Position numbers and translations under genes: made by a program. 64,000 nt of DNA, from positions 1,092,933-1,156,932 of the forward strand of contig NMRA01000054.1 of the NCBI GenBank assembly GCA_002633005.1, written 5' to 3'. Shown here piece by piece: positions 32,851-44,929 of this stretch. The notes under the pieces are model-generated. The model was not told where the DNA came from, did not search any database, and worked only from the letters and a program-made list of their open reading frames with translations. This stretch comes from Phoronis australis. Lineage: Eukaryota; Phoronida; Phoronidae. Position 1 is the first letter of the stretch; each line of letters starts with the position of its first letter.

Positions 32851-35150
32851 CAGTGATTAAGATCATGGGCGCATGGAAACGGAAGCATGTGATCGGTTAT
32901 AATGTCATCCATGATCCATCATCATTCTGAATTTTTTGTCACTTTCGGAGTAAAAAAATGTTTCGAAGCTAGAGCCTTCCTATTTACCCAGCTAGCTGTA
33001 TGAAGACTATTGTCAAAATACAGCAAGGTGTTACTGTGTATTGAGCTGCGACAAACCTCGAAATTGCAAACAGCCCGAATAAATACGCTCGTCACCTCGT
33101 CGTGAAGCTTGAAGACCGGCTGGTGTACATGCAAAATCTGGAATTCAATTGACATTCACTTTGCCCGTTACAGCCGTTTAAACGAAAAAAAATATCCGAC
33201 GTCATTTTCTTGCGTAATTCTCTGCATTGGTAACAAAGAAATGTATGTCGTCGTTTTGAAAGTAGTACATTTGTGACACGCGCCACTTCCAGAAATTTTT
33301 CGACATCTCCCATTAGATGATGACAACATCGCAGCAAAACCTGTTCTAAAATTCGGTTTACTGATATCCAAAAACATATAATGAAATGAAACCAATTTTG
33401 ATCATTTGTTGTGACGTTTAGGCAACCTCGAGGGAGAACGTTTGATTGAAGAATCTGGGAAAAAAAGTGGCTAATAGGTGACGCAATATTTGATTGCGCC
33501 GAAAGTCGACGCAAAAGATCACACCACAATTTTAGCAGCAGAATAATAGTAGAAAAGCAGTTTTTTCAACGCCGGTAAATAATTTAGATTACTCAAGAAA
33601 GATTTTATTGGGTCAGTTTTTACCCACAACGGCGCAATTAAAAGTTGTATATTTAATTTAGTAAACAGCTTCGCACCAAGGCCGAGCCCTTTGGAGTAAG
33701 AACACAATACTTAGCGTTTTGCGTCTACTCTAAGGGGTAAAAGTTATACTTATTTACGTGTCATTACAAACTTCTCCTGTTGAGAGTTTCTTTCTCACAA
33801 AAGCGGTCTTCGAATGTAGAATCTGGAGTGTGGTATGTAGTGTTTGTCCTATCACTTTAGTTCACGTTCTTTCCGAAAATTATCTAAACGAATTTTAGTT
33901 TCAAAGCAGAGGGAGAATTGTGATCAGATATAAATGTGAATGGCTTATTGTTCTCGTACGTGCTATTCACAGTTATAACATATATAATTCTACCGATATT
34001 ACAATATACGTATGCCTAAGAACGTACGTGCTTCGAGTCAGTGACCCTGTAATCAGTATGCCGTAAACTTTGTTTACCTAAACTTTGAAGACGTGCTTTG
34101 TACTTGGTCTCGGTTTATTAATGAAGGTCCTGACAACAAACGACTCTGAAAGTTTTGAAAACGCAACTCTTTCTTTACGCAGATACGTTTTCTGCCCACG
34201 CGTACATTCGATGTAGCCCCGGCCTAACTCTAACTAAGTAAAGTTAGTGTCAGCCAGATCACACTAAAGCCCGGCGGCGGGCCACATTTCACGGCACAAA
34301 CTACTGACATGTGTCATTGGTTCAAGTTTAATCTTTATTAGAGCTCAAATCATGAAATATATAGAAAAGTGCAAATATGGTGATAGCCGAACGGGGGAGT
34401 TTTGAGGCCTGAATTCTGGACTCTGGGGTTCAGTGCCAATGCCTAGCTTTTTGTCAGTCACAAAAATGAAGAGTGGGCAAAAGTTAAGTACAACTGCTTC
34501 ATAGTAAAAATCTGATCAAAAGAGATTGAAAGAATATTAAAAGAAGTGATCTTGTTATCTCTGATCAGTGTTAGTAATGATCCCAGCCAACGCGAGTATG
34601 ATAGGGCTTTAGTCAACACGGTAGTTTCCTCGTACCCCGCAAAGTTTAATAGTTTATAACTTATTAGTTCATCGATTTTTAAAAATGAAAAACCATGCTT
34701 GGTTGTTCTTTTTCCAACTTAATACAGCCATGGAGTTTAACGAAATTCGACGCCGGGCGCCGTGCGCCGCCCCTGCCACTCGACTATTTTGAGCCATTTT
34801 CTGTAGCCTGCGGACGAGATTCATGAAGTCGCATTTCCGGGTAATTTGATAAATCAACCTGGCACACTGCATGCTATATAGAAGCACCAAAAAACTGTTT
34901 TCCGGAGCGTGGAAAAGTTTGCGCACACGAAAAATGTTTTGTTTCACTAGCGCCGTAACGCCGCCGTGGGGACGTGACGCGAAAGATTTCAGTTTCCTTG
35001 CACGTAGAACTACGAAAGCGCAGTAGCCCACAGAAATAAAATAAATTATTTATCTCGTTATCTCAACTTTTTATATTGTCATATCTGAGCTGTAAATTTC
35101 GAGTACCGGTAACACAGAGCATGAGCGGTTAACGGCGGGAGATCTAACCA
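32851..35150. other. no recognisable gene; two long minus-strand open frames
   Basis: Minus-strand frames of 145 codons (33,092-33,529) and 120 codons (34,669-35,031) are the longest here. The second is GC-rich (GCCGGGCGCCGTGCGCCGCC near 34,755) and very basic, with an SRPHGGVTALVKQN stretch. I recognise neither, and no splice or promoter context supports them. The GC-rich patch at 34,740-34,990 could be part of a repeat or a promoter-type CpG patch. Confidence 0.3.
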
Positions 35151-35211
35151 CATGTCGACTGATTTTCGAAAAAACTCCGCCGTAACTCAGGGGACGCCAG
35201 ACTACGGCACG

Positions 35212-35771
35212 GAGTCGCTCTCAAAATACCTTTATAAAACTATTTCTGTGATCTCATATCCTCGGACGACCACATCACTTCCCTCGTTCCATTTAGTTTC
35301 CAAAAGTCCTTTAACTCAGTTCATGGTTGCGTTTTTCTGATTGCGTGAACCGTTTAACCAATTTGCCCACGATAGCAATGCAATTAAAGGTGTGCTTCAA
35401 CGAGTATACTTAAGAATTGTAACGCCGCATATTTCGTCAACTCATCCGCACGTGCGCGCACGCAGACACATATACAATCGATTAAAAATTCAACTCAACG
35501 GCCAAGAATCCCCAGTTAAGAAAGTGTACAGGCGACATACTATCGAAAAGGTCTATGTGAAAAAATGACCTTGCGTATTTTCTCATGCCACTATAGGTGT
35601 ACTAGGCTACGTTGCCCGCCTGATCGACCGACTGGGTCGTGCTGCAGGGCATCAGTCACTCTCAAAAATACCTTTATAAAACTACACCACTTCCCTTGTT
35701 CCACTCAGTTTCCAAAATTCCTTAAACTGTTTATGGTTGCGTTTTTCTGATTGCGGGAACTGTTTAACCAG
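35212..35771 (+). repeat. direct duplication, two copies of about 120-155 bp
   Basis: Segment 35,212-35,361 and segment 35,655-35,771 share CTCTCAAAATACCTTTATAA, CACTTCCCT-GTTCCA-T-AGTTTCC, and GGTTGCGTTTTTCTGATTGC then GAAC-GTTTAACCA. The second copy lacks about 30 bp in the middle. The open frame at 35,737-36,183 crosses the end of copy two and is not convincing as a gene. Confidence 0.7.
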
Positions 35772-36736
35772 TCTGGACCCCAAGCTCGTTGCTTCCGTTG
35801 ACTTGTTTTGCCGTCACTTTTCTTGCTCTCCATCTATGACATCATTTTTTTCTGTAATCAGTTCTGTGAGGAAACCTTTTCCTCAGAAGGAAAGTGTTCT
35901 GACCTTTTCTACTCATTTTATTGATGACAGAGCCACCAGGAAAATGCGTCTGCACTCATTCTACCTACAACTGTGTGCTGTCACGGAAACCCACGTGATC
36001 ACAGTTCCATTGAAGCACTTCAATAGTTTCTTTGTTGGGTTAACCCAGCTCGACACAGTGGGGTGCCTTAGATACCTTAAACCAGGTTTCATTGAACCCG
36101 CTCCCTGTAAACAACAGCTAAATGTAACGTTGAAATGCACCCACGACTGTAATGCAATTCCAGTAGCGTTTTTAATATCGTAAAATGGCCATTAAACGGC
36201 ACAGAATATATTGAACCTATCCAAAGCAGGGCGTCGTCTTCTCTCTGAGAACAATGTCAGACAAATTAAATGAAAATCCGCAAAGGAACTCTTAAGATAG
36301 AGAAAGGCGTAACTCACTTTTTTGAGGAAAAAAATTAAATTTCCATTCGGAGGCACATCAGTGGTCCAGTTGTTTTCGAGTTGAAAATAGGACTACACAC
36401 GCCAAATTGTGACCTTGCAACGATAGCACTGCAAAAGGTGTGCTTCCATGAGTATGTTTAGAATTACAAGAATATATCGCATATTACGTGAAACGCATTC
36501 GAATTGAGAAGGTAGCACCATCTCTTCAAAACATAACTATTTGCAGAATTTCATGAAAATAAGCTAACGAAATCATGAGACTTACAAAAAATTAACATTA
36601 GGTGCCACAGCTATAGTCCGATATGTCATCTCTTGCCATTGGCGTTGCCGTTTCTCATGGGATGTATAATAAAACGGTTGGCTAATCTAGTGCTCTTCTA
36701 AAATGCTGATTATATAATTGTCCAAATGTCGTGCAA
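35772..36736. other. no supported gene
   Basis: The plus-strand frame of 148 codons (35,737-36,183) has no recognisable domain and starts inside repeat sequence. The rest is AT-rich. Confidence 0.35.
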
Positions 36737-36880
36737 NNNNNNNNNNNNNNNNNNNNNNNNNNNNNNNNNNNNNNNNNNNNNNNNNNNNNNNNNNNNNNNN
36801 NNNNNNNNNNNNNNNNNNNNNNNNNNNNNNNNNNNNNNNNNNNNNNNNNNNNNNNNNNNNNNNNNNNNNNNNNNNNNNNN
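36737..36880. other. assembly gap (144 N)
   Basis: 144 undetermined bases. Open frames across it are artefacts. Confidence 1.
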
Positions 36881-37805
36881 AGATCGGGAGTGCCAATGTC
36901 TGAATGACAAAATCCTAGCTAATACTCTTCTCTGGTTCCCCTAACACAAAATCCTGAATCTGCCCCTGGATATACATATCATTAAAATCGGTTCAGTAAT
37001 GGATATTTAGCAACTGAAAATTTATCCTCTTCTCAAGTGCTGCAGTAGTTCGATTTTTAAAAATATTCATGAATGCCCCCATTTGTTGAAACAGATATCA
37101 AAATAAAGAAGAAAGTTTAAATATTTCGCTGGCATACTTTTCATTTTCCAACACTTTTCATGCTAATATATATGAGCTTCTGAAAATCATGAAAATGGCA
37201 AAATTTCGCTCTTGCTGAATTTTGGATTGGTAAACCATGGCTTATGTATTGTAGACGTAGTGACGAATGAGAAACTACATTTAGGTCGAGCCAAAATTCA
37301 TACAAAATCACAAAATTCAAACTAAATTTCATCGTAAACGACTGAGAATTCAACTAGTGAAAAGAATTATCCATTTAGCTCAACCTTTTCATTGGGCCAA
37401 ACGCCTCGATTCGTGTGTTGATCTGTGCACCAGCAAGCGGGCCGATCAACAACTTGTCAAGATAATTCCGACACGTTTTGTAGCAATGATCCGACTTGAA
37501 TGGCTCGCATACGCGATTTAGTTTGCATTAAACACAACAAAGTAATTTCAAAATCAAAAAATTTGCTTGACGTGCGCGAAATAAAAACCAAAGTTCACCT
37601 TCGTTACTACGCTTAGCCATGAGACCGGAAGTTTTGAATCCTGCTCACGTACTTTTGCGTTAGGCCACGAGACTTCACGGAGTCGCGAATCTCTTTACTA
37701 ATATCTATGGTCACACGGTCACTGATCATAGCTACGCTGTGTTTACAAACGAGAGAGAGAGGACTTGCCTGGTATTATAAAACAAAAAAATGAAACAATC
37801 GAATT
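36881..37805. other. no gene seen
   Basis: AT-rich and non-coding. From about 37,390 to 37,760 CpG content rises, with ACGTGCGCG, CGATTCGTG and TCACGGAGTCGCG. This could be an upstream region for the small frame at 37,806. Confidence 0.35.
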
Positions 37806-37911
37806 ATGTCAAGCAAAATTCTTAACCTTGAAGCAGAACTCACTCAAGTGACAAGTGAGTTGATCAATGAAACAGCAAAGGCTATCTGCAAAACGTATGA
37901 ATCAGGAAGGT
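37806..37911 (+). CDS. possible short first exon (coiled-coil start)
   Basis: The ATG at 37,806 opens a 34-codon frame MSSKILNLEAELTQVTSELI to CKTYESGR that ends in TAG. The TAG overlaps a donor-like GGAAGGTAGGAC. Heptad-like leucines and charged residues suggest a coiled coil. It could be the first exon of an unidentified plus-strand gene, or a remnant. A Ser-rich open segment after TTCAG at 38,552 (GHSSGTHSSRPRQAVSSGRS) might be a later exon, cut by the hAT-like element at 38,648. All of this is weak. Confidence 0.2.
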
Positions 37912-38647
37912 AGGACTTGGAGGCTCAAATATCACATTGCTAACCTTGAATTGACCTATCGCAAGTTCCGTCCCTATGCAAAAGTCACGTGATACCCGAC
38001 AATCGAACGAGATGTAAGAGGCAAATACACTGTCGCTAAACGACGTTCCTGGTGGAATCGATGAGTGTTTTTGCACTATATGAAAACGCTTCGACAGAGA
38101 CAAGAGGCGATGCTTTTCAGCAGAGAATCTTACGTTCATGATATGGAAATTTTTAAAGGTGATGATGAAAAAATAAGTGCTCGAGGAGCCAGCGAAAATC
38201 CGACTGAAGGACCCCTCGGCCTCGGGGCCACATTCACCTGACAAGTGACAAGGCCACTGATACGATATGTTCATGTAAAGTTGGGTATGTACCTTAAAGT
38301 GGAATTATCTGTACGATTCCATAGATTTCATGACCTTTAGAATAAAACCAGTGAAGATTCACCGATGTTTTTATTCTGTCGTCTGCTAAATTTCGCCAAA
38401 TGAAAAGTAGGTCACAACTGGTGGGACTCCTGGAGTAAAGTAGGTCATAGATTACAGACAACACATGCACTAGTCTCTGACTAGGTCGACTCTATAGCAC
38501 TGTTTACGCTTTTCTAATCTTGTAACGAAATATTTTGATTAAAAAAATTCAGGGTCATAGCTCAGGTACACACTCATCTCGTCCTAGGCAAGCAGTTAGC
38601 TCCGGTAGGTCTAGCGCTGTGTCTAAGTCAAATCAATGTCTGGAATT

Positions 38648-38984
38648 CAGTGGCGGATCTAGGATACCCGTCACGGGGGGCCCAACATATGTTGCCTCGT
38701 GGAATTGGGCAAAGTGCGATTGTATGTGCACAGGCGGCCCGAAAGTTGCAGAGGCCAGGGATGTAGACCGTTGGACCTTCTGTTCAGAAAATATCTATCG
38801 GTGAACTAAAAAAACAGGAACAGGATTCCGCTGTGATCTGGAGTCTGAGCCCCCCTCTTCCGCTACCGGTCCTAGTTACTGAACTCAATATTTCCTCACG
38901 CTTCACGCTCTCGCTGTTTCATTATGCTTGCGGCAGCCAAGGGGGGGAGGACTGGGGCCCCTGCCCCCCCTAAATCCGCCTATG
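38648..38984. mobile_element. hAT-like element, CAGTGGCGGAT family, copy 2
   Basis: Begins CAGTGGCGGATCTAGGATAC, identical over 20 bp to the copy at 30,197, and ends CTAAATCCGCCTATG. Shared interior blocks include GGAATTGGGCAAAG, TATGTGCAC, GGCGGCCCG and TATTTCCTCACGCTTCAC. Same orientation as copy 1. Non-coding. Confidence 0.75.
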
Positions 38985-39455
38985 AAACTGTCCGTTTGCA
39001 CCATTAAGGAACGTGGCACTTTTTTGTGGTTTCATTCCATAAAGGTAGCTTTCATTTAATTTTGAAGGTAGCATGATCACTAAGTCGTGGTATGGTTACA
39101 AGAGATTACAAGTCTGGTGTGGTAGTTGCAAAAATAACTCAAATTTTTTTTTAAAGCTTCATAAATCTAAATATCATGTTTGAACAACTTCAAAATGATC
39201 TCTCTCTAACTCTACAGACATAGTTTATGTTAGAGGTACACGTCAAAAAGTAATTCAACAGTTTACTTTTAGTGACGACAGCTCGACTAAGGCTTTGAGT
39301 TGCGGCAGTAATCCAGTGCCCTTCCCTGTGCCGATCGAATCTCTGAATTTTGACCGGGAGAGAAGTTCAGTTGAACGCCAGCCTACGATTTATGAATAAC
39401 AAAAATGAACCTCTGATACAAAACAAAATAATTTCCGTTAGGTTGAAATAAATAT
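38985..39455. other. no gene seen
   Basis: Non-coding spacer with no visible structure. Confidence 0.4.
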
Positions 39456-41765
39456 AAAAATGAAAGCGCTCCGAGGAGCGAAACTTGGCGAAATTAACCA
39501 AAAAGATGACGATAAAGATGATGACGAAGATGACGAATATGACGACGATGGTGGCGAGGATGAACAAAAGAAGTAATAATAACATACACATGACGAACGT
39601 ACAAGTCCGAAATCAGTAAGAAAAAGCCTACAGTCTTGAGCGACACTTGGCGAAATTAACGGAAAAGACAACGACGGAGATGATGACGAAGATGATGACG
39701 ATGATGACGAATATGATGATGGTGGTGGCGATGATGAACAACATCACAACATTCATATGGCGAACTTAGATGTCATAAATCAATAAGAAATAGGCTACAG
39801 TCTAGTTCAATAGAAGATAAACCAACATCAATGCAGCAAGAGCGCTCAACAAAGGAACAGCGTTATCAGAAAATCTCAAATAACTAAAAAAGTAGACGTT
39901 CTAGCGAAAAATGGAGAACATCTTCAGAAAGCCCATTCAAAATTCTATCTAAACTGATGGTATCGCTTAATTCCGTAAAATTTTCGAAAAAAATGAAACT
40001 GCGTTTTTTTAAGATGTTCAAAGTCAAATAACTTGAAAACGGTAAGCCTGAAAAAAAATTGTTACAGGCCATTTGAAAGAATATACTTCAAAGAATCCAC
40101 ATGCAAAAAATCACGTCTTTTTTTCTTCCTGTTTAAAATGGCACTCCAGCACGACTGAAAATGGGTCAACATGCGCCAGATCCGCCATCTTGAAAGCAAC
40201 TTCCGGTTTTTTAGCTTTGTATAATAGCATGTCATAAGAAACTAATACCTGTAAAAATTCGAAGGAATTGGTCTTATAATGCGCCCTCTACAGGAGAAGA
40301 CGTTTTTAGGCCAAAATCGAGGTGCTTATGCGCGATCGCCGATATTTCCGCCATCTTTAACCGGAAGTTAATAATTTCAGGTATACTTGTAGCAAACTTC
40401 TGGTCAATTAACTGTGCCAATTCTTAGCCTTTTACGTAAAAAATTGTACTCTCCAGAAGCATTTGAACCTTTAAATGAAAACAAAATGGCCGCTACAGCC
40501 GCCATCTTGGATTCGATTTTGACGAAAAACAATAGGCTTCCAGTACTTCTAGAACTACGTGTTATGTGTAAATTTCGTGACGATTGGACGAAAATTGCAA
40601 CCTGTATCGTGCCAACAACCAAAAAATGAAAGCGCTCCGAGGAGCGAAACTTGGCGAAATTAACCAAAAAGATGACAATAAAGATGATGACGAAGATGAC
40701 AAATATGACGAAGATGGTGGCAAGGATGAACAAAAGAAGTAATAATAACATACACATGACGAATGTAGAAATCCGAAATCAGTAAGAAAAAGGCTAGTCT
40801 TGAGCAACACACGACGGAGATGATGACGAAGATGATGACGATGATGACGAATATGCTGATGGTGGTGGCGATGATGAACAACATCACAACATTCATATGA
40901 CGAACTTAGATGTCATAAATTAATAAGAAATAGGCTACAGTCTAGTTCAATAGAAGATAAACCAACTTCAATGCAGCAAGAGCGCTCAACAAAGGAACGG
41001 CGTTATCAGAAAATCTCAAATAACTCGAAAAGTGGACGTCCTAGCGAAGAATGAAAAACATCTTCTGAAAGCCCGTTCAAAATTCTATCTAAACTGATGG
41101 TATCGCCAAATTCCGTAAATTTTTCGAAAAAAATGAAATTTTGCGTTTTTTCTAAGAAATTCAAAGTCAAATAACTCGAAAACGATAAGTCTGAGAAAAA
41201 ATTGTTACAGGCCATTTGAAAGAATATACTTCAAAGAATCCACATGCAAAAAATCACGTCATGATTTTCCTCTCCCGTTTAAATGGCACCTAAGTACGAC
41301 TGAAAATGGGTCAACATGCGCAAGATCCGCCATCTTGAAAGCAACTTCCGGTTTTTTGGGTTGATATAATAGCATGTCATAAAAAACTAATATCCGTAAA
41401 ACTTCGAAGGAATTGGCCTTATAATGCGCCCTCTACAGGAGAAAACGTTTTTAGGCCAAAATCGAGGTACGCATGCGCGATCGCCGATATTTCCGCTATC
41501 TTTAACCGGAAGTAAACAATTTCCGGTGTTCATGTAGTGCACGTCCGATCCATTTATTGTGCTTATTTTCAGCTCTGTACGTAAAAAATTGTAGCCTCCA
41601 GAAGCCTTTGAATCTTAAAATGAAAACAAAATGGCCGCCACAGCCGCCATCTTGGATTCGATTTTGACGAAAAACAATAGGCTTCCAGTACTTCCGGAAC
41701 TACGTGTTATGTGTAAATTTCGTGATGATCAGACGAAAATTGCCACCTGTATCGTGCGAACAAAA
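39456..41765 (+). repeat. large tandem duplication, two units of about 1.15 kb
   Basis: Unit 1 starts at 39,456 and unit 2 at 40,621, both with AAAAATGAAAGCGCTCCGAG then CTTGGCGAAATTAACC. Shared landmarks follow in the same order: a GATGACGAAGATGATGACGA purine tract, GGGTCAACATGCGC-AGATCCG, GCGCCCTCTACAGGAGAA, and ACAGCCGCCATCTTGGATTC. Both units end CCTGTATCGTG (40,601 and 41,746). Unit 1 carries a second partial GACACTTGGCGAAATTAACG block near 39,642 that unit 2 lacks. Minus-strand frames here are runs of simple codons, not genes. Confidence 0.9.
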
Positions 41766-41786
41766 AAGTTAGTGACAGAGCAACAT

Positions 41787-41812
41787 ACTTGGCGAAATTT
41801 ATTTCGCCAAGT
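41787..41812. repeat. 26-bp near-perfect palindrome
   Basis: ACTTGGCGAAAT, TT, ATTTCGCCAAGT: a perfect 12-bp stem with a 2-base loop just past the tandem duplication. The arm ACTTGGCGAAAT is the same motif that sits near the start of each duplicated unit, suggesting an inverted-repeat terminus of the element that seeded the duplication. Confidence 0.9.
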
Positions 41813-42233
41813 AAAAACAAAATAAAAATGTCATCGCTAGTGTGCTGAGATCCAGCAGGTGCCGAGACAAAGACGGCCAGACGTAGGAAACTCGGGATTC
41901 AAAATCTGAGATAGACTTGCACCATAGCCACCAAGCTGAAAAGTGCGTATCTTGGAACTAATATATTTGTGTTTATTGTAGCCTTATTATAGCAACATAT
42001 CGCTATTGGTTCAGCTGCTCCTGTGGCCGTACAGTTTGATCCATAGTTTACGCTTTTCAACATAATTTTTCGGCTTAGGACATGCCAAGAAATGACGGGA
42101 GCAGCATAATGGCTGTCGGTGCTACACACGCCATATCAACACCGTTTCCCCATTCTTAGCGGACAATTTCTTGAGCTATAGACTAAAGTAAGTTTTACTC
42201 GACTACGTGTGGTTTGTCGGGTAAAATGGCGGC

Positions 42234-43450
42234 TTGGAAACGCAGACGAAGGTGTGCCAAGAATGCTGCGTTCTGATTGGTCAATTAAGCCAGTCAGTCA
42301 TAATCCTGGCGATAGGTCAATTGGAAAGCACACGGAAAAAGCTGTCATTTGAAAAATTTCATTTGGACAGCATGATACATAAAGTAGGGGCAATCAAGTT
42401 CTATACCGGTTTCAGTGATTATGATCACTTCCTGGTCTTGTTCAATTTCTTGAAAGAAGACATCAACAACTTAGTCTACTGGGGTTCATCACTGAAAGAT
42501 CCCGATCAGCCGAGACGTGGAAAAAGAGCTCTGACCCCTGAAAATGAGTTGTTTATGGTGCTTTGTCGTTTGAGACTTGGATTACTTGAAGAGGACCTGA
42601 CGTTCAGGTAATTTATGTTTAAATATTCTTATCTTGTTAAATCCTTCACTACTTTTTAAATCTATAGTTTATCAGGCACTGGTTAATCAAGAAAGTATGA
42701 GACCAATCACTTAGTGTAGGTCGAAACAATCAGAAGCTAACAAATATGCTCATACATTAATGTATACTATTTATTTCAGGTTTGGGGTACATGTTTCCAC
42801 TATTTCACGAGTATGTTCAACTTATTTTGATTTACTTCATCGTCGCTGTCGAGAAATACCTATTTGGGCTACAAAAGATGTTGTCGACGAATTTATGCCT
42901 CAGTGCTTTAAACAAGAGTATCCCAGCACTCGTGTACAACCAGAAACCTATTCCTCTTACAAAAGTCACAACACCGCATAGGGGCTTGTTGGTATCTCTC
43001 CAATGGACACATTACTCTAGCTAGCGACTTAGTTCCAGGAAGGACGTCTGACAAGGAGATTACAGAGAAGAGTGGGCTTATCGATGGTCTTGATGTTGGC
43101 GATTCAGTTATGGCAGACCGAGGCTTTTTGATTGATGGATACTTGGCGCAAAAACAAGTTAAACTTAACATTCCACCATTTTTGAATGGCCACGATCAGC
43201 TGTCACGACGAGGCGCATTGCACTATTGAGAATCCACGTGGAACGCGTGATAGAAAGAATTAAAAACTTTAGAATACTCCAGTTCGTCTTTCCAAACAGC
43301 ATGTCAACTAACCTCAACAAAATATGGGTTATTTGTTGTTATCTTGTAAATTTCACTAACTCCCCAATAGTTGGTGAATCAACCGAGCTGATGACGGTAC
43401 CAAGGAACATGCAGAGGAAAGAACAATGTAATAATCATTTAAAATACTGA
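42234..43450 (+). pseudogene. broken DDE_Tnp_4 transposase (PIF/Harbinger-ISL2EU type)
   Basis: Order of parts: a helical region FHLDSMIHKVGAIKFYTGFS; a transposase HTH with ALTPENELFMVLCRLRLGLL; after an intron, FGVHVSTISRVCSTYFDLLH; then the DDE core with ETYSSYKSHNTA, SDLVPGRTSDKEIT and VMADRGFLIDGYLAQ (second Asp); and RIHVERVIERIKNFRI (third acidic residue). The region between PSTR and ETYSSYK is deleted, removing the first catalytic Asp. An in-frame stop follows SHNTA, and frameshifts lie near 43,003 and 43,195. It cannot make an active enzyme. Such transposases act in the nucleus on the element's inverted ends. Confidence 0.85.
42611..42779 (+). other. spliceosomal intron inside the transposase pseudogene
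   Basis: CGTTCAG, then GTAATTTATG, runs to TTTATTTCAG; removing about 170 bp joins LLEEDLTFR to FGVHVSTISRV within the HTH, in frame (phase 2). The border sequences are still good although the gene is dead. Confidence 0.75.
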
Positions 43451-44380
43451 AAAATGAACAAGATGTAATAAAAAATATATATACAGTGCATATGTACATT
43501 TATTCATCTATCTCAAAAAACGCCATTAGAATTTTCGTTATAAAGCCAAAGGCAGACTTTTTGTACAGTGTAATTAAGAATACAACTTATATTTTTTACA
43601 AAAATACCTTTATACCTCTTGCGTGTTGATTTGTCAAAAAGGACTAAATGACAATACCCAACGGCGTTTTTGAGACGACTGGTGTGTTTTTATTAGAAAA
43701 AGGTGCATTCATGGCAAAATAACTTTTCGATCAATTTTAATGAATTCAAACCTTTTTAAATGGGTTACTTTGGCATGTATGAATGTACCTTTTTGAAAAG
43801 TGAAATAGTTAACATAGTAATAATAATGGAGCATAAATACAAAACGTATTTTTATGTACCCCGATCACTTTTCCTTCACTGGTTCAAACTAATCACTTGT
43901 ACGTATACCGTGAAGATTTCGTATACAGCCGTACCCCAGCCTTTAGTCTTCCACTCAATATTTCTGCTACAATACCTCTATGATAAAAAGTATTTAACTT
44001 CGGAACGAGTTTAGTTTCATAAAATTCATTGTCAAATATTCTTTGAATGAATATTTCACCTGCGACCTCAGGTAACACAGCTGCACAAAGTAATTGTGGT
44101 TGATATTCAGATTCAAAGAGGGTGGCTGCAGCTGTCTGACGTTTATGTCAATCTCGCCAAAACTGCACGAATGCAATACAGAGTCTCTAAAAAGTTCACT
44201 TGTCTGAGACTTTCCTGTTAAGCAAAAACGCTTCATTTTCTGTGCTAGTTGGATCAGCGTGTTGCCTTCCTCGTCGTACGGGCATTTCACTTCTAAATTC
44301 TACTCACGTTGATCGGATACAAAATGCGACATGTAGCATGGCAGCAAAGAAACGAACAAAAAAAAACTCATGACAAAACA
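43451..44380. other. no gene seen
   Basis: AT-rich flank of the transposase pseudogene. Frames at 43,760-44,014 and 43,994-44,290 have no domain. I could not fix the element's terminal inverted repeats. Confidence 0.35.
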
Positions 44381-44384
44381 ACAA

Positions 44385-44700
44385 ACTTGAAGGAATTTCA
44401 TTTCACCAAGTAAAAAGATTTCATGATGAATCAAAAGACTGAGAAATACCGACGTTTCGACGGCGACCAAGACATCCGGCAGTGATGGCGCTAGCTGTAA
44501 CAACAAAACGGAAGGAGCGATCTGTTGTGAGACCAACCGAACTGGAACGAGGAATTGGCCAATAAAAAACAGATATCTGAGCAACAAATCTTGACAGATA
44601 GCACGTTAAAGATAGCATTTGGCGAGATCTACCCACACGTCGAAACATCGGAGCCATGACTCGAGAAAAATGCAAAAATTGCAAAACAGCCACCGGAGCG
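44385..44700. repeat. repeat related to the 41.8-kb palindrome
   Basis: AATTTCATTTCACCAAGTAA at about 44,394 resembles AATTTATTTCGCCAAGTAAA at 41,796. The following sequence contains ATTTGGCGAGATCTAC near 44,617. It appears to be another decayed copy of the element ending in the ACTTGGCGAAAT motif. The two overlapping minus-strand frames here are not recognisable. Confidence 0.4.
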
Positions 44701-44929
44701 TTACTTTGCGTCCCATTTCAAACTAAAACAGCAGACTTCGAGATATTGACACATATACTGTGTTTAAATTTCATGCTGATCGGATAAGTAATCTGATATT
44801 TTAAAACACCGGTGTCGCCGTCTGCAATTCGATGCCTGGGCAATGGGTCAACGATACCACCACGAGCAATGGCCGCTCATGATGCTGTTAAGTCAACTAA
44901 GTCAATAAATTAAAAGAGGTACGCAAGAG

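Noticed and set aside
33092..33529. 145-codon minus-strand open frame
   Set aside because: No recognised domain, no splice or promoter context, and amino-acid composition like translated AT-rich non-coding DNA.
34669..35031. 120-codon GC-rich minus-strand open frame
   Set aside because: Length is explained by the local lack of A/T stops; basic composition without a domain. Not called as a gene.
35737..36183. 148-codon plus-strand open frame
   Set aside because: Starts inside duplicated non-coding sequence and shows no domain.
36881..36894. AGATCGGGAGTGCC directly after the gap, like a sequencing-adapter start
   Set aside because: Only the first seven bases agree with the common adapter and the next ones differ, so contamination is not supported.
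36687..36944. Open frames across the N run
   Set aside because: They consist mainly of undetermined bases.
39367..40896. Minus-strand frames rich in Ser, Ile, Val or Leu
   Set aside because: Low-complexity translation of the GATGAC-type purine tract in the tandem duplication.
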